A stretch of 64,000 nucleotides of DNA, taken from NCBI RefSeq assembly GCF_000498475.1, contig NZ_AVBI01000019.1:434001-498000 (forward strand), in the 5' to 3' direction. Below are positions 17,050 through 27,495 of the stretch, piece by piece. Within the stretch, counting starts at the first letter, position 1; every line of letters begins with the position of its first letter. This stretch comes from Flavobacterium cauense R2A-7 (GTDB taxonomy: Bacteria; Bacteroidota; Bacteroidia; Flavobacteriales; Flavobacteriaceae). The position numbers and the translations under genes are program-made. Below the pieces are notes generated by a model. The model made no database searches. It worked only from the letters and a program-made list of their open reading frames with translations, and had not been told where the DNA came from.

Positions 17050-19584
17050 TTAAATTTTTAAATTTCGTAATCTCAGGGCATTTGCAATTACTGATACAGA
17101 ACTAAAAGACATTGCTAATGCGGCAATCATGGGTGATAATAAAATTCCGAATGCCGGATATAAAACGCCTGCCGCAATAGGCACTCCCAATACATTGTAT
17201 ATAAAAGCAAAGAATAAATTTTGCTTGATGTTTTTCATCACGGAATGGCTTAGATTTTTAGCCTTTACGATTCCCTGCAAATCACCTTTTACTAATGTAA
17301 TTTTAGCACTCTCTATGGCTACATCGGTTCCGGTTCCCATTGCAATTCCTATATCGGATTGCGCTAAGGCTGGTGCGTCGTTTATTCCGTCGCCTGCCAT
17401 TGCAACAATTTTGCCTTCGGATTGTAATCGCTTAATTTCTTTAAGTTTATCTTCTGGTAAACAACCGGCTTTGAAAGAACTTAAATGCAGTATATCGGCT
17501 ACAGCTTTAGCAGTATTAGCATTATCGCCTGTAAGCATAATTACCTCGACTCCTTGGCGCATTAGTTCTTTAATCGCTGCTGCACTAGATGATTTAATAG
17601 CATCGGTAATCGATACAAAACCGACTGCTATATTATCCACTGCTATATAGGATACTGTTTTTCCTAGTTTTTGTTCGGTTATAATTCGATTTTCTATGTC
17701 ATCCGAAACAACTACATTCACTTGCTCCATTAGCTTTTTATTTCCTAATGCTACTATTTTACTGTTTACTGTACCAACAACTCCTTTTCCAGTAACATTT
17801 TCAAAATCTTTAACCTCGATCAAAGAAGTGTTTTTTGTTTTAGCGTAATTTACAACGGCCTGTGCCAATGGATGTTCGCTATATTGATTTAAAGAAGCAA
17901 TATTTTGCAATAAACTATTTTCGTCACTATTAGAGGCATAAATTTTTTCAACCGATGGTTTTCCTTCTGTGATGGTTCCTGTTTTATCGGTTATTAAAAC
18001 ATCAACTTTGTTCATGTTTTCTAACGCTTCTGCATTTTTTATCAAAACCCCAGATTGAGCCCCTTTACCAACTCCAACCATTACTGACATTGGCGTTGCC
18101 AACCCTAAAGCACATGGGCAGGCAATAATTAAGACAGCAACCGCATTGATGAAACCGTAAACTAATGCCGGATCAGGTCCGAATTTTGCCCAAACTAAAA
18201 ATGTTAGTACTGCAATAATTACCACAATGGGGACAAAGTATTTTGAAATACTATCCGCTAATTTTTGGATTGGTGCTCTTGAGCGACTCGCATCATTCAC
18301 CATTTTAATAATTTGTGACAATAGTGTTTCTGAACCAACTTTCTCGGCAACCATTACAAAAGATCTATTTCCGTTGATAGTACCGGAAGTCACCTCATCT
18401 CCTGTTTTTTTATCAACCGGAATGGGTTCTCCGGTAATCATGGACTCATCAATAGTACTTGCTCCCTCCATGATTTTCCCGTCAACAGGAATTTTGTCTC
18501 CGGGTTTTACACGTAATAAATCCCCTTTCTTAATATCGTGAATGGAAATGACTTTATCTGTTCCGTTTTCCACCAAAGTTGCTTCTGTGGGAGCCAGTTT
18601 CAATAATTCTTTTATCGCTCCGCTGGTTTGGCTGTGCGCTCTTGCCTCTAAGAGTTGTCCCAACAGGACTAATGTAATAATTACGGTTGCCGCTTCGAAA
18701 TAAAGGTGAATGGTTCCGTGTTCGGTTTTAAATTCTTCCGGGAAAACATTCGGAAACAACATCCCTACAATGCTAAACAAAAAAGCTACTCCGGTTCCTA
18801 TTCCGATAAGGGTAAACATATTCAGATTCCATGTGATAATTGATTTCCAGGCACGGGTAAAAAACATCCAACCTGCATAGAATACAACCGGAATCGAAAG
18901 CAGAAATTGCACCCAATTCCACTTGTTGTTGTCCATTATCTGAAACAACGGATTGTTATGCATCATTTCCATCATGGCGATAATGAAAATCGGAACCGTA
19001 CAAAGCGTGGCAATCTTCATTTTTTTCAGCAAATCCAAATAGGTTCTGTTTTCTTCGGTATCCGTTGGTTCCATCGGAACCAAATCCATTCCGCAAATAG
19101 GACAAGAACCTGGTCCTTCTTTAATAACTTCGGGATGCATCGGACAGGTATACATTTTTGGGATGGTATCCAATTCAACCAATTTTTCCAGATTCATTCC
19201 ACAAACCGGACAATTACCTGGTTTGTCATAAGTTTTATCTCCTTCGCAATGCATCGGACAATAATATTTCCCTTTGGTATTTCCGGAAACTGCCATTGTC
19301 ATTTTGGAATGATGAGTATGGTGTTCAACAGATGCTTTTTCTCTCGCGGCTTCGGATGTTTGATGGTTATGAGCTAAATTGCTCATAGTTATGGTGTAGT
19401 TACCGGCAATTGCAAGCGCTTGCTGAAGCTGTTCCGTCGGTATGTGCTTTTCCATAGTTATAGTGGCTATCGGTGGGTTTAAGGAAACTGTAGCTTCAAC
19501 CCCATCAATAGTATTTAATGCATTTTCTACTTTTGACTTGCAGTTATCACATGTCATGCCAGCTATATTATACGTATGTGTCAT
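17050..19584 (-). CDS. copA: Copper-exporting P1B-type ATPase
   Basis: Inner-membrane pump expelling Cu+ from the cytosol. An N-terminal HMA domain carries C12-x-x-C15. Two tandem heavy-metal-binding modules follow at about residues 108-130 and 146-166, each of the form CPMH...CPxCGM. Catalytic features: TGEP at 384-387, CPC at 489-491, D533 in DKTGT, and GDGINDAP. The last helices contain [13 protein letters not shown], the M-x-x-S-S signature of Cu+ (P1B-1) pumps. Length (844) is usual for this architecture. It is upstream of the MerC-like gene and downstream of the P-loop gene and the Cus efflux operon, all on the minus strand. Confidence 0.96.
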   Translation of the reverse strand: MTHTYNIAGMTCDNCKSKVENALNTIDGVEATVSLNPPIATITMEKHIPTEQLQQALAIAGNYTITMSNLAHNHQTSEAAREKASVEHHTHHSKMTMAVSGNTKGKYYCPMHCEGDKTYDKPGNCPVCGMNLEKLVELDTIPKMYTCPMHPEVIKEGPGSCPICGMDLVPMEPTDTEENRTYLDLLKKMKIATLCTVPIFIIAMMEMMHNNPLFQIMDNNKWNWVQFLLSIPVVFYAGWMFFTRAWKSIITWNLNMFTLIGIGTGVAFLFSIVGMLFPNVFPEEFKTEHGTIHLYFEAATVIITLVLLGQLLEARAHSQTSGAIKELLKLAPTEATLVENGTDKVISIHDIKKGDLLRVKPGDKIPVDGKIMEGASTIDESMITGEPIPVDKKTGDEVTSGTINGNRSFVMVAEKVGSETLLSQIIKMVNDASRSRAPIQKLADSISKYFVPIVVIIAVLTFLVWAKFGPDPALVYGFINAVAVLIIACPCALGLATPMSVMVGVGKGAQSGVLIKNAEALENMNKVDVLITDKTGTITEGKPSVEKIYASNSDENSLLQNIASLNQYSEHPLAQAVVNYAKTKNTSLIEVKDFENVTGKGVVGTVNSKIVALGNKKLMEQVNVVVSDDIENRIITEQKLGKTVSYIAVDNIAVGFVSITDAIKSSSAAAIKELMRQGVEVIMLTGDNANTAKAVADILHLSSFKAGCLPEDKLKEIKRLQSEGKIVAMAGDGINDAPALAQSDIGIAMGTGTDVAIESAKITLVKGDLQGIVKAKNLSHSVMKNIKQNLFFAFIYNVLGVPIAAGVLYPAFGILLSPMIAALAMSFSSVSVIANALRLRNLKI

Positions 19585-19656
19585 CAGTTTAATTGTTTAA
19601 AATAATGGGATTTATAAATTATTGGATAGTTTTAGTAATGTTTATTTTTTTTATCA

Positions 19657-20211
19657 TTAAAGATTTTTCAAAATAAAATCTACCCTTTCTTCAGCCGATA
19701 GAACCGGAACATGAACTACCGGAAAGGGTAAGGATTCATATACTTCGGTAATTAACTCATGAATTTTTTTTTGCGCCTGTTCATCTTCACTTCGGGCATA
19801 ATCATTTTTTAATGGAAGGGGATCCAGAATAAAAATCTTTTTATAAGAAACCATTTGTAGTGCTTTAGCTAACTTTTCATCTACCGATAGGTTTAAAAAA
19901 CGATAGTAGGCAAGAGCGTCCGGAATTGCTCTATCAAGAAACACCTGAACGTTTGCTGCAATTTCATTTTCTTGTTCAATCTGCATATCCAATACTCCTA
20001 ATTGAAATTCTCTTTGGTTTTTTCTAGTTTCTTCAATTGTTCTTCCTTTTAATCGTTGCGTATCTAAATAATGCCGTGCATGCTCAAAAGTAGTTATATA
20101 CCCTATTTCTTTCAGTATATTGACAGTGGTTGTTTTACCCGAGCTAGGACCACCTGTAATGACATACCAATTTGTTTTTCTTTGTGGAGTATTTATAATA
20201 TTAGTTTCCAT
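19657..20211 (-). CDS. P-loop NTPase (AAA_28-like)
   Basis: A 184-residue ATP-binding protein with a Walker A motif GGPSSGKTTT near residue 20. The fold resembles the NadR/AAA_28 kinase-like group: a conserved FLDRAIPDALAYY segment (substrate or Walker B region) and DPLPLKNDYAR downstream. Members are thought to act as small-molecule or nucleotide kinases, but the substrate is unknown. It lies between copA and the CusB-like genes, with a 28-base gap to the upstream adaptor, so it is probably in the copper transcript; why a kinase-like protein belongs there is unclear. Confidence 0.8.
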   Translation of the reverse strand: METNIINTPQRKTNWYVITGGPSSGKTTTVNILKEIGYITTFEHARHYLDTQRLKGRTIEETRKNQREFQLGVLDMQIEQENEIAANVQVFLDRAIPDALAYYRFLNLSVDEKLAKALQMVSYKKIFILDPLPLKNDYARSEDEQAQKKIHELITEVYESLPFPVVHVPVLSAEERVDFILKNL

Positions 20212-20239
20212 AGTTTCATTTTGGATTCTTATAAAAGAC

Positions 20240-21460
20240 CTACATCTTCATTCCTTCCATGGGGTCAGTCCCTTTTCGGAATTTATATTCACTGTTTATG
20301 GCATACGCTCCAGTAATTACTACCTTTTTTGAAGCATCAATTGCTGATTTTATTTCTATCAATCCATTGGTTTCTATTCCCGTTTCCACCATAAGATTTT
20401 CAAATATCCCCGGACTTTTTTCTATCCAGATGTAAGAGGTTTTTTCTTCTCTGATAACCGCATCCACCGGAATAAAAAGCCCTTTTATATTGGATTGGTT
20501 TAGTTTAACGAAGGCCTGCATTCCCGGTTTCAATACAAAATTTTGGTTTGGTACTTGCAATCGTATTAAAAGCAATCGCGTATCCGGATTGATTTCGGGA
20601 TTGATAAACGTAACTTTCGCATTGATTGTTTTAGCAGGGAAATCAGTAAAAGAAACTTTGGCGTTTTGTCCAAGGTTAATACTTTTTGCATAGTTTACGT
20701 TTACTTGTGCTTCGAGCCAAAGATTGCTTAAATCAGCCAATTTAATTACAGGAGAACCTTCCATCATATAGCTCCCTTCAGTTGCCATTATCTCAGAAAT
20801 ATAACCACTGGCGGTACTGTAAAAGGTTGTATAGGGTGAAATTACCTTGTTGTTTTTTATGTTCTCGATTTGAGCATTTGACAACCCGAAGAACAAAAGT
20901 TTTTGTTTGGCCGCATTAAGCATATTTTGAGCATTCTTTCCAAAATCGCCCGGCATGGAAAGCTGTTTGTAAGCCGTAAAATAATCCTGTTTGGCTATGG
21001 CTATATCTTCACTGTATAAAGAGTACAAGGCATCATTTTTACTGACATATTCTCCAATCGTTTTATAATAGAGCTTTTCAATACGTCCCATTGCTCTTGC
21101 TGAAATGGTATTAATCTTCTCTTGGTTAAATGTTAAAATTCCCGTATAGCTTTGTTCTAAATTGTTTTGGGTTGCTGCAATAGTTTGCGTGGTAATGTTT
21201 CCCAGCTGTATTTGCTGTTTGCTCAAACTTATTTCGTTTGCATTTGTGTCGTTGTTTTTTATTGGCGTTAAAGGCATATGACAAATAGGACATTTTCCAG
21301 GTTTGTCTTCTTTCACTTGTGGATCCATCGAACAGGTGTAGAAAGTAGTTTCTTTCCCCATATCATGTCCTGAATGGTCTTCTTTGTTTTTAGTAGTACA
21401 GGCCATTACCACCATGAATAATAGTAGTATTGTAATACTGTAGTTTATTCTCTTTTTCAT
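20240..21460 (-). CDS. CusB-like RND adaptor lipoprotein with metal-binding module (copy 1)
   Basis: Periplasmic membrane-fusion protein of a copper-type RND efflux system. A signal peptide ends in a lipobox (VVMACTT). Then comes a heavy-metal-binding module CSMDPQ...CPICHM at about residues 43-63, where the usual GM is HM. The lipoyl, helical hairpin and beta-barrel domains follow (first part around QIQLGNITTQTI, barrel near LWLEAQVNV). It directly follows a second, homologous adaptor (2-base gap), giving two CusB-like proteins for one pump. CusB homologues hand Cu+ to CusA through Met residues; the last residues DPMEGMKM fit that. Confidence 0.9.
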   Translation of the reverse strand: MKKRINYSITILLLFMVVMACTTKNKEDHSGHDMGKETTFYTCSMDPQVKEDKPGKCPICHMPLTPIKNNDTNANEISLSKQQIQLGNITTQTIAATQNNLEQSYTGILTFNQEKINTISARAMGRIEKLYYKTIGEYVSKNDALYSLYSEDIAIAKQDYFTAYKQLSMPGDFGKNAQNMLNAAKQKLLFFGLSNAQIENIKNNKVISPYTTFYSTASGYISEIMATEGSYMMEGSPVIKLADLSNLWLEAQVNVNYAKSINLGQNAKVSFTDFPAKTINAKVTFINPEINPDTRLLLIRLQVPNQNFVLKPGMQAFVKLNQSNIKGLFIPVDAVIREEKTSYIWIEKSPGIFENLMVETGIETNGLIEIKSAIDASKKVVITGAYAINSEYKFRKGTDPMEGMKM

Positions 21461-21462
21461 TT

Positions 21463-22707
21463 TTATTCGGTTTTAATGAAGCTTTCACTGTCTATTAAAT
21501 ACTGTGCGTTTTTGGCAATAACATCATGAACTGAAATCCCGTTGATGACTTGAATATAATCCCCCATTTCAATTCCGGTTTGTATTTCTTTAGCCTTAAA
21601 GCCGTTATTCATTTTTACAAAAACTATTTTCTTATTTCCAATACTGACGAATGCTTGTTTGTGCAACCAAGTACCTTTAATTGGGTTGGTTTTTACACTA
21701 CCCTGCAAACGTAACCCTATAGGTAATTTCAAGGCATTGTTGTTTAAATACACCCTAATTCTATTGGATTTATCTGTTGCGCTAAACTGTGTTTCTATGA
21801 AATTTATTTGAGCGTTGATATTGTGATTTTCATCTAATTCTGTTGTAATTGTTATGGGTTGGTTCCTCTTTAGCAATCCGCTATATCCTTGTAAGACATT
21901 AAAAACACCCCAGACTTTATCAGTATTGACTAATTTAAAAACAGTTTCTCCTTTTTTTATATAATTCCCTTCTTTAAAATTTAATACTTCGGAAGCAGCA
22001 CTTGCATTAGACATCGTATTGGTATTAGCATCCATTGTTTGCGTTGCGTCAATTATTCCATACGCAGGGCTATAAATTGAAATTACAGGATTTGCCCTTT
22101 TTGTTGCGATTAAAGCATTAATCTGACTCATATTCATACCATAGAGCTTTAATTTTTGTTTTGAAGCCTCGACAATTGAAGTATTATCGGCATCATTTGA
22201 AATTAAATAAATGAAGTTTTGTTGTTCCGTAAGTAATTCCGGGCTGTATAAATCAAAAAGTTTTTCTCCTTTATTTACTTTTTGATATTTGTAATTCACA
22301 TACATTTTTTCAATTCTTCCACTTGCTCTTGCCGCAATGTTTACAAATGAATTTGGATCGTAAGCCACAATACCGGGTAAACTGATTTCACTGCTTATTG
22401 TTGTGTCTTTCACCGATGTTGTTTGAAAATTTCCGACAATAAAATTATCCGTTGGCTTTAAAACATTTTCAATCGAATTACTTTCTTCTGTATGATTGTT
22501 TGTTACTTTTTTCACTAAAATCATTCCGCAAATAGGACAATTTCCGGGTTTGTCCCGAATAATCTCAGGATGCATCGGGCAGGTATAAATAGCCGCTTGT
22601 TGTTCGTGACCAGAATGATTATCCGATTTGGTTGCAAAATAATAGATTGCAAATCCAATGGCTAAAATCATAATGGTTAGTAAACTGTATTTTAAATATC
22701 GGTTCAT
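21463..22707 (-). CDS. cusB: CusB-like RND adaptor with metal-binding module (copy 2)
   Basis: Second membrane-fusion protein of the copper efflux set. The N-terminal hydrophobic segment (about residues 6-25) lacks a lipobox Cys, so it is anchored as a signal anchor and not as a lipoprotein. A heavy-metal-binding module CPMHPE...CPICGM lies at residues 42-62. Adaptor domains follow, with a Met/Asn-rich loop (TQTMDANTNTMSNAS) typical of copper adaptors. It is two bases from the TolC gene upstream and the other adaptor downstream. The paired adaptors may form mixed hexamers or act at different steps; the sequence does not tell. Confidence 0.9.
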   Translation of the reverse strand: MNRYLKYSLLTIMILAIGFAIYYFATKSDNHSGHEQQAAIYTCPMHPEIIRDKPGNCPICGMILVKKVTNNHTEESNSIENVLKPTDNFIVGNFQTTSVKDTTISSEISLPGIVAYDPNSFVNIAARASGRIEKMYVNYKYQKVNKGEKLFDLYSPELLTEQQNFIYLISNDADNTSIVEASKQKLKLYGMNMSQINALIATKRANPVISIYSPAYGIIDATQTMDANTNTMSNASAASEVLNFKEGNYIKKGETVFKLVNTDKVWGVFNVLQGYSGLLKRNQPITITTELDENHNINAQINFIETQFSATDKSNRIRVYLNNNALKLPIGLRLQGSVKTNPIKGTWLHKQAFVSIGNKKIVFVKMNNGFKAKEIQTGIEMGDYIQVINGISVHDVIAKNAQYLIDSESFIKTE

Positions 22708-22709
22708 AA

Positions 22710-23963
22710 TTATTTAGTTTCCAATTGTTTTTCAATTTCAACTTGTGTTGCCAAAATGGCCTGTAATTTATCTAACGAATCCATTTGTGCCATATTTAAC
22801 GCCTCCCAAGCATCGAGTACCACAAACAAATCTCCGGTATTATTTTGCCAGGCGATAATCGCTGTGTCGTAGTTTTTACGCAAGGCCGGAATAATATTTT
22901 TCTCGGCAATATCATACTGTTTTTTGAGGGTTATCAGTTCAGTTTGCATTCCGGAAATCATTCCTGAGGCTTCATTCAGTATCATTTGTTTTTGCCAATT
23001 CAGACTTTCGTTTTTAATTTGAAAGCTACTGATATTAGCTTTGTTCATTTTGGTTGACCAAGGCATTGGGATGGTAACCATTCCCATTAAAGAGAATTGT
23101 TGTGGTTGTTGCCCAAACGCAAACATATGGTCGTATTTAACTCCAAATTCCGGTAAAAATTTTGTCTTTTCGGCTTCTATTTTCAACTGATTTAATGCCA
23201 TTGTTTTTTCAATCGCCTTAATGTCACTTCTGTTTTGGGAAAGCTGTGTTGTATCGGTTTTTATTAGATTAAAATCGGTCAGTTTATATGTTGTATCAAT
23301 ATCAAATACGGTATTTTTATCTCTTGCCATCAGCATATTCAGTACAATTCGTTTTTGTGCTATATCATTTTGTAACATAACAATCATACTCTGTAATGCA
23401 CTGTATTGCGATTTTGCTTTGTAGTAGGTTGGTAATTTATCCATGTTGTATTGATAGCGTATCTCCATGCTTTTAATCATATAGTCTAAAAGGAGTAAAT
23501 TATCATCGGCAATTTTTATTTTCTTATTCAAAACAAGCCATTGGAAATAGTTCGTTTTCGCCAGAGCATTGAGTTGATTAATCGTATAGTTTTTGTTCTC
23601 CTTTTCCACAGAAGACATTGCGCTCATATACTTAAAATCGGCGTTCAGCTTTTTGGAATTCGGAATCATTTGTGTGACTCCCAACATATATGACCCCATG
23701 CCGGGTGACATTTCATCAGCCTTCCACATTTTGGAATTGTAGGGTGTCATAAAGAAACCTGTTTCCACTTGTGGTGGCATCCAACTTTTGGCGCCTTTTG
23801 CAGCTGCTTCCATACTCTGTATGTCGGCATCATACATTTTTAGTTGTGGATTATTTGTTTCGATCTTTTTCAAAACTTCATCCAACGAAACTGTTTGAGC
23901 CCTACTTGAAGCGAAGCTTAAAATCAAACAACCTATTGCTATATAATACTTATTCTTTAGCAT
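22710..23963 (-). CDS. TolC-family outer-membrane efflux channel (CusC-like)
   Basis: Outer-membrane factor of the copper efflux system. It has a cleavable signal peptide (about residues 1-22, ending SSRAQ) and two internal repeats of long amphipathic helices flanking beta segments. No lipobox is seen, unlike E. coli CusC. Met-rich stretches (SLMGMVTIPMPWSTKM) suit a copper path. Its first codons overlap the end of the downstream half of cusA by 14 bases, indicating tight coupling. With the two adaptors and CusA it completes a tripartite pump. Confidence 0.9.
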   Translation of the reverse strand: MLKNKYYIAIGCLILSFASSRAQTVSLDEVLKKIETNNPQLKMYDADIQSMEAAAKGAKSWMPPQVETGFFMTPYNSKMWKADEMSPGMGSYMLGVTQMIPNSKKLNADFKYMSAMSSVEKENKNYTINQLNALAKTNYFQWLVLNKKIKIADDNLLLLDYMIKSMEIRYQYNMDKLPTYYKAKSQYSALQSMIVMLQNDIAQKRIVLNMLMARDKNTVFDIDTTYKLTDFNLIKTDTTQLSQNRSDIKAIEKTMALNQLKIEAEKTKFLPEFGVKYDHMFAFGQQPQQFSLMGMVTIPMPWSTKMNKANISSFQIKNESLNWQKQMILNEASGMISGMQTELITLKKQYDIAEKNIIPALRKNYDTAIIAWQNNTGDLFVVLDAWEALNMAQMDSLDKLQAILATQVEIEKQLETK

Positions 23964-25887
23964 CTAAAATTTCTATTTTACCATTTGTTTTCAGTTCACG
24001 AAGTTTTACGATTTCAAAAACAACTGGTGTTACTAACAAAACATAAATTGTGGAGGTAATTGTACCACCAATGAGCGGAACGGTAATAGGAAGCATCACA
24101 TCGGCTCCTGTTCCTGTTGCCCACAGAATAGGTATCAAACCAAATAATGAAACCGAAACGGTCATTAGTTTTGGTCGCAACCTTTTTGCTGATCCATCAA
24201 TGATATATTGTCTCAATATTTCTTCGGTGATAACCTCTTTGCTGTTTCCGTATTTTGCCACCATTTTGTTCATGGATTCATTCAAATAAATGGTCATTAA
24301 CATTGCCGTTTCTATGGCCATTCCAAACAAGGCAATAAAACCGACAGCCACAGCAACTGACAAATTGATGCCATAAAAATAGACCATGAAAATTCCGCCA
24401 ATTAATGCAAAGGGAACTGTTATCATCGTGATTAATGCTTCTTTCATGGAACGATAGGTGAAAAACAGAATTAGGAAAATAATAACAACTACTATAGGCA
24501 AAATCAAACTCAATGTTTTGTTGGCTCTGATTTGATTTTCCCATTGTCCGCTCCATTCGATATAATATCCTTTGGGCATTTTGGTCATCATGGCGTTTAA
24601 TTTCTTCTGTGCCTCTTTTACCGTACTACCCAAATCCCGTTCCCGAACATTAAACAACACGCTCCCTCGAAGCATCGCATTTTCACTGTTTATCATGGGA
24701 GGTCCATCGCTTATCCTAACATCAGCAACCGTTTCTAAAGGAATGGGACCATATTGCATCGTTTGTACTTGCAATTTTTTTAAAGCATCGAGGCTATTTC
24801 TGTATTCCTGAGCATATCTTGCGTTTACAGAGAAACGTTGTCTTCCTTCAATAGTTGTAGTTAGTTTCATTCCGCCAATAGCCGCTTCTACAACGTTATT
24901 GATATCATCAATAGAAAGTCCGTATCGGCCAATAACTTCGCGTTTTGCTTCAATGTCTATATATTTCCCTCCTGTGATGGGTTCTGCATATAAATCTTTT
25001 ACCCCGGAAGTACCTTCCAACGCTTTCTTGATTTTTTGAGATAACACATCAATAGTATCTAAACTTGCTCCGTAAATTTTTATTCCAACATCTGTTCGGA
25101 TACCGGTAGAAAGCATGTTGATACGATTGATAATAGGCTGTGTAAAACCGTTTGTTACTCCAGGAATTTGCAGTTTATTATTTATTTCAGTTATAATGTC
25201 ATTTTTTGTTTTGTCCTCTCTCCATTCTGTTTCGGGTTTTAACAAAATAATAGTTTCAATCATACTTATCGGGCTGTTATCGGTGGCTGTGTTTGCCCTA
25301 CCCGCTTTTCCTAAAACATGATCTACTTCTGGTACTGATTTTATTAGTTTGTCCTGTAATTGCAAAATCCTTTTTGCTTCAGAATTTGATACATCCGGTA
25401 ATGTTACCGGCATAAATAAAATGGAACCTTCATCTAATGGAGGCATGAATTCTGACCCTAAACGGGTAAACATCAACACTCCAATTAGTAATGCAACAAT
25501 ATTAAAACCTAATATTGTTTTACGCCATTTCAGACAAAAGGTTAGTATAGGTGTATAGATTGTTTCCAGTTTGCTATTGATTGGATTTTTTTCTTCCGGA
25601 CGTAGTTTTCCTTTGAGTAAAAAGCTAATTAGTACTGGTGTTAGCGTGATTGCCAAAAAAGCATCGACAATAAGAATAAAGGATTTTGTATACGCTAACG
25701 GACTAAACAGTTTTCCTTCCATTCCCGTGAGAAGAAATACAGGTAAAAAAGATGCAATTACAATTATTGTTGAATAAAAAACACCCGGTCCCACTAATTT
25801 AGAGGATGATTCAATTATCTTGAGTTTTTCTTCAGAAGACAATGGATCCTGTTCTTTTTTGAATATTTTAAGTAGTCTCTCTTTCAT
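23950..25887 (-). pseudogene. cusA: CusA RND pump, C-terminal part separated by frameshift
   Basis: Residues equivalent to the second 60 percent of a CusA/CzcA pump: TM5-6 (YSTIIVIASFLPVFLLTGM), the second porter loop and the last six helices, ending with a short tail. The part before its first Met is continuous in this frame across the junction (reading L-T-A-K-N-R-F-K before MKERLL), which shows that both parts were one gene. An extra base in the T6 run at 25898-25903 (A6 on the coding strand) explains the shift. The ATG at 25887 follows the upstream stop by one base, so restart translation is possible and a two-chain pump is not excluded. Copper-type substrate is inferred from the neighbours. 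Confidence 0.85.
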
Positions 25888-25888
25888 C

Positions 25889-27178
25889 TTAAACCGATTT
25901 TTTGCTGTTAACCATTTCTTCCTGTTTCTCCGAAATATTTCGATATGAATTTTCCACCATTACAATACCATCATCGACAACAACTCCTATAGCCAGAGCA
26001 ATACCCGTTAATGACATAATATTGGAAGAGATACCGAAAGCTTCAAGTAAAATAAAGCCCACTGCTACTGATATAGGAAGCTGTATAAGGATAATTAAAG
26101 CGCTTCTCCAATGAAAAAGAAAAATGAGTATGACAAGTGATACAACAATCATTTCTTCAATTAGTGTTCCTTTAACGGATGCTATGGCTTTTTCTATCAG
26201 TTCACTTCTGTCGTAGGAAGTTTTAAAAGAGACTCCTTCCGGTAAACCTTTTTCGACTTCTTTCATTTTTTCTTTTACGGCATGTATTACTTTGTCGGCA
26301 TTTTCACCGTAACGCATCACTACAATTCCACCAACAACTTCTCCCTTTCCATTTTCGTCAAAAATTCCCAATCGTAAATCGCCTCCCATTTGTATCGAGC
26401 CAATATCTTTTACTCTTACGGGAACAGCATTATAATTTTTTATGGTAATATCTTCGACATCTTTACTATTCTTGATATATCCTAAACCTCTTACGATGTA
26501 AGACATATCACTCATTTCAAATTTTCGCCCTCCAACATCGTTATTATTAGACTTTACAGCATTCATGACTTCCATCATGCTGACGTTATAATATTGCATT
26601 TTGAGCGGATCTAAGACCAGTTGGTATTGTTTTTCAAAACCTCCAAAAGAAGCTACTTCGGCTACACCGGGAACTGTTTGCAATGCAAATTTCACATACC
26701 AGTCTTGTAAAGCTCTTTGTTCTCCCAAGTCCATTCCATTGGTTTCAAAATGATACCAAAAAATATGACCTACTCCTGTACCATCAGGACCTAAGGTTGG
26801 AACAACATCTTGTGGAAGTAAGCGCTGGGCATAATTTAATCGTTCCAACACCCTGGTTCTTGCCCAATAGGTATCCACATTGTCTTCAAAAATGATATAG
26901 ACAAAGCTCATCCCAAACATAGAAGCTCCGCGTATATTTTTAACTTTGGGTATCCCTTGAAGATTAGAAACCAAAGGATAGGTTACTTGTGCTTCGATTA
27001 CCTGCGGGCTTCTTCCCATCCATTCCGTAAAAACAATAATTTGATTTTCTGATAAATCAGGAATGGCATCAATAGGATTCTGCTGAACACTGTATATTCC
27101 CCAACCAAATAAACCGGCTGACACAAGCAGCACAATAAATCGGTTTTTTAAGGAAAATGAAATCAATTTTTCGACCAT
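25889..27178 (-). pseudogene. cusA: CusA RND pump, N-terminal part ending at frameshift
   Basis: N-terminal 429 residues of a heavy-metal RND pump: TM1 (RFIVLLVSAGLFGWGIYSV), the first porter loop with WMGRSPQVIEAQVTYPL, and TM2-TM4 with the motif GVVVDDGIVMVENSY near residue 400. It then runs ISEKQEEMVNSKKSV and stops, where intact homologues continue into the sequence found in the next frame. The break falls in an A6 run. Either this is a real inactivation, a phase-variable tract, a programmed frameshift or a sequencing error. It is the first large gene of the Cus transcript, downstream of the small lipoprotein gene. Confidence 0.85.
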
Positions 27179-27266
27179 ACTATTTTCGTGTTTGTTAGTT
27201 AGGTAGACCTACAAAATCCCTGAAGCTTTTGCAGGCTATATTTAACTAACTAGATTGATTTACAAG

Positions 27267-27476
27267 TTATTTTTTAACTTCTTCAGTCAAGTCCATGCCG
27301 CATTTTGAGCATTTATCGCCTTTTTTGCCGGTAACTTCCGGGTGCATTGGGCAGGCATACATTTTTTCGGATGAATTAACAGGAGTTTCTGTGGTTTGTT
27401 TTTCTGTTTCTTTAGCTTTATCGTTGCAAGAAACTAAGGTTATTGCTAATAAAGCAGTGATAATTAGTGTTTTCAT
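27267..27476 (-). CDS. Small heavy-metal-binding lipoprotein
   Basis: A 69-residue exported protein. The signal peptide ends in a lipobox (AITLVSCND, Cys17), followed by a short Thr/Glu-rich linker and one heavy-metal-binding module CPMHPE...CSKCGM at residues 42-61. The same module occurs in copA and both CusB-like adaptors nearby. It probably buffers or passes copper in the periplasm. It lies between the cusA start and the upstream barrel-like gene on the minus strand; the gap to cusA (88 bases) has a short 8-bp inverted repeat (27194-27201/27243-27250). Confidence 0.85.
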   Translation of the reverse strand: MKTLIITALLAITLVSCNDKAKETEKQTTETPVNSSEKMYACPMHPEVTGKKGDKCSKCGMDLTEEVKK

Positions 27477-27495
27477 AATCGATTATTTTTTTAAA

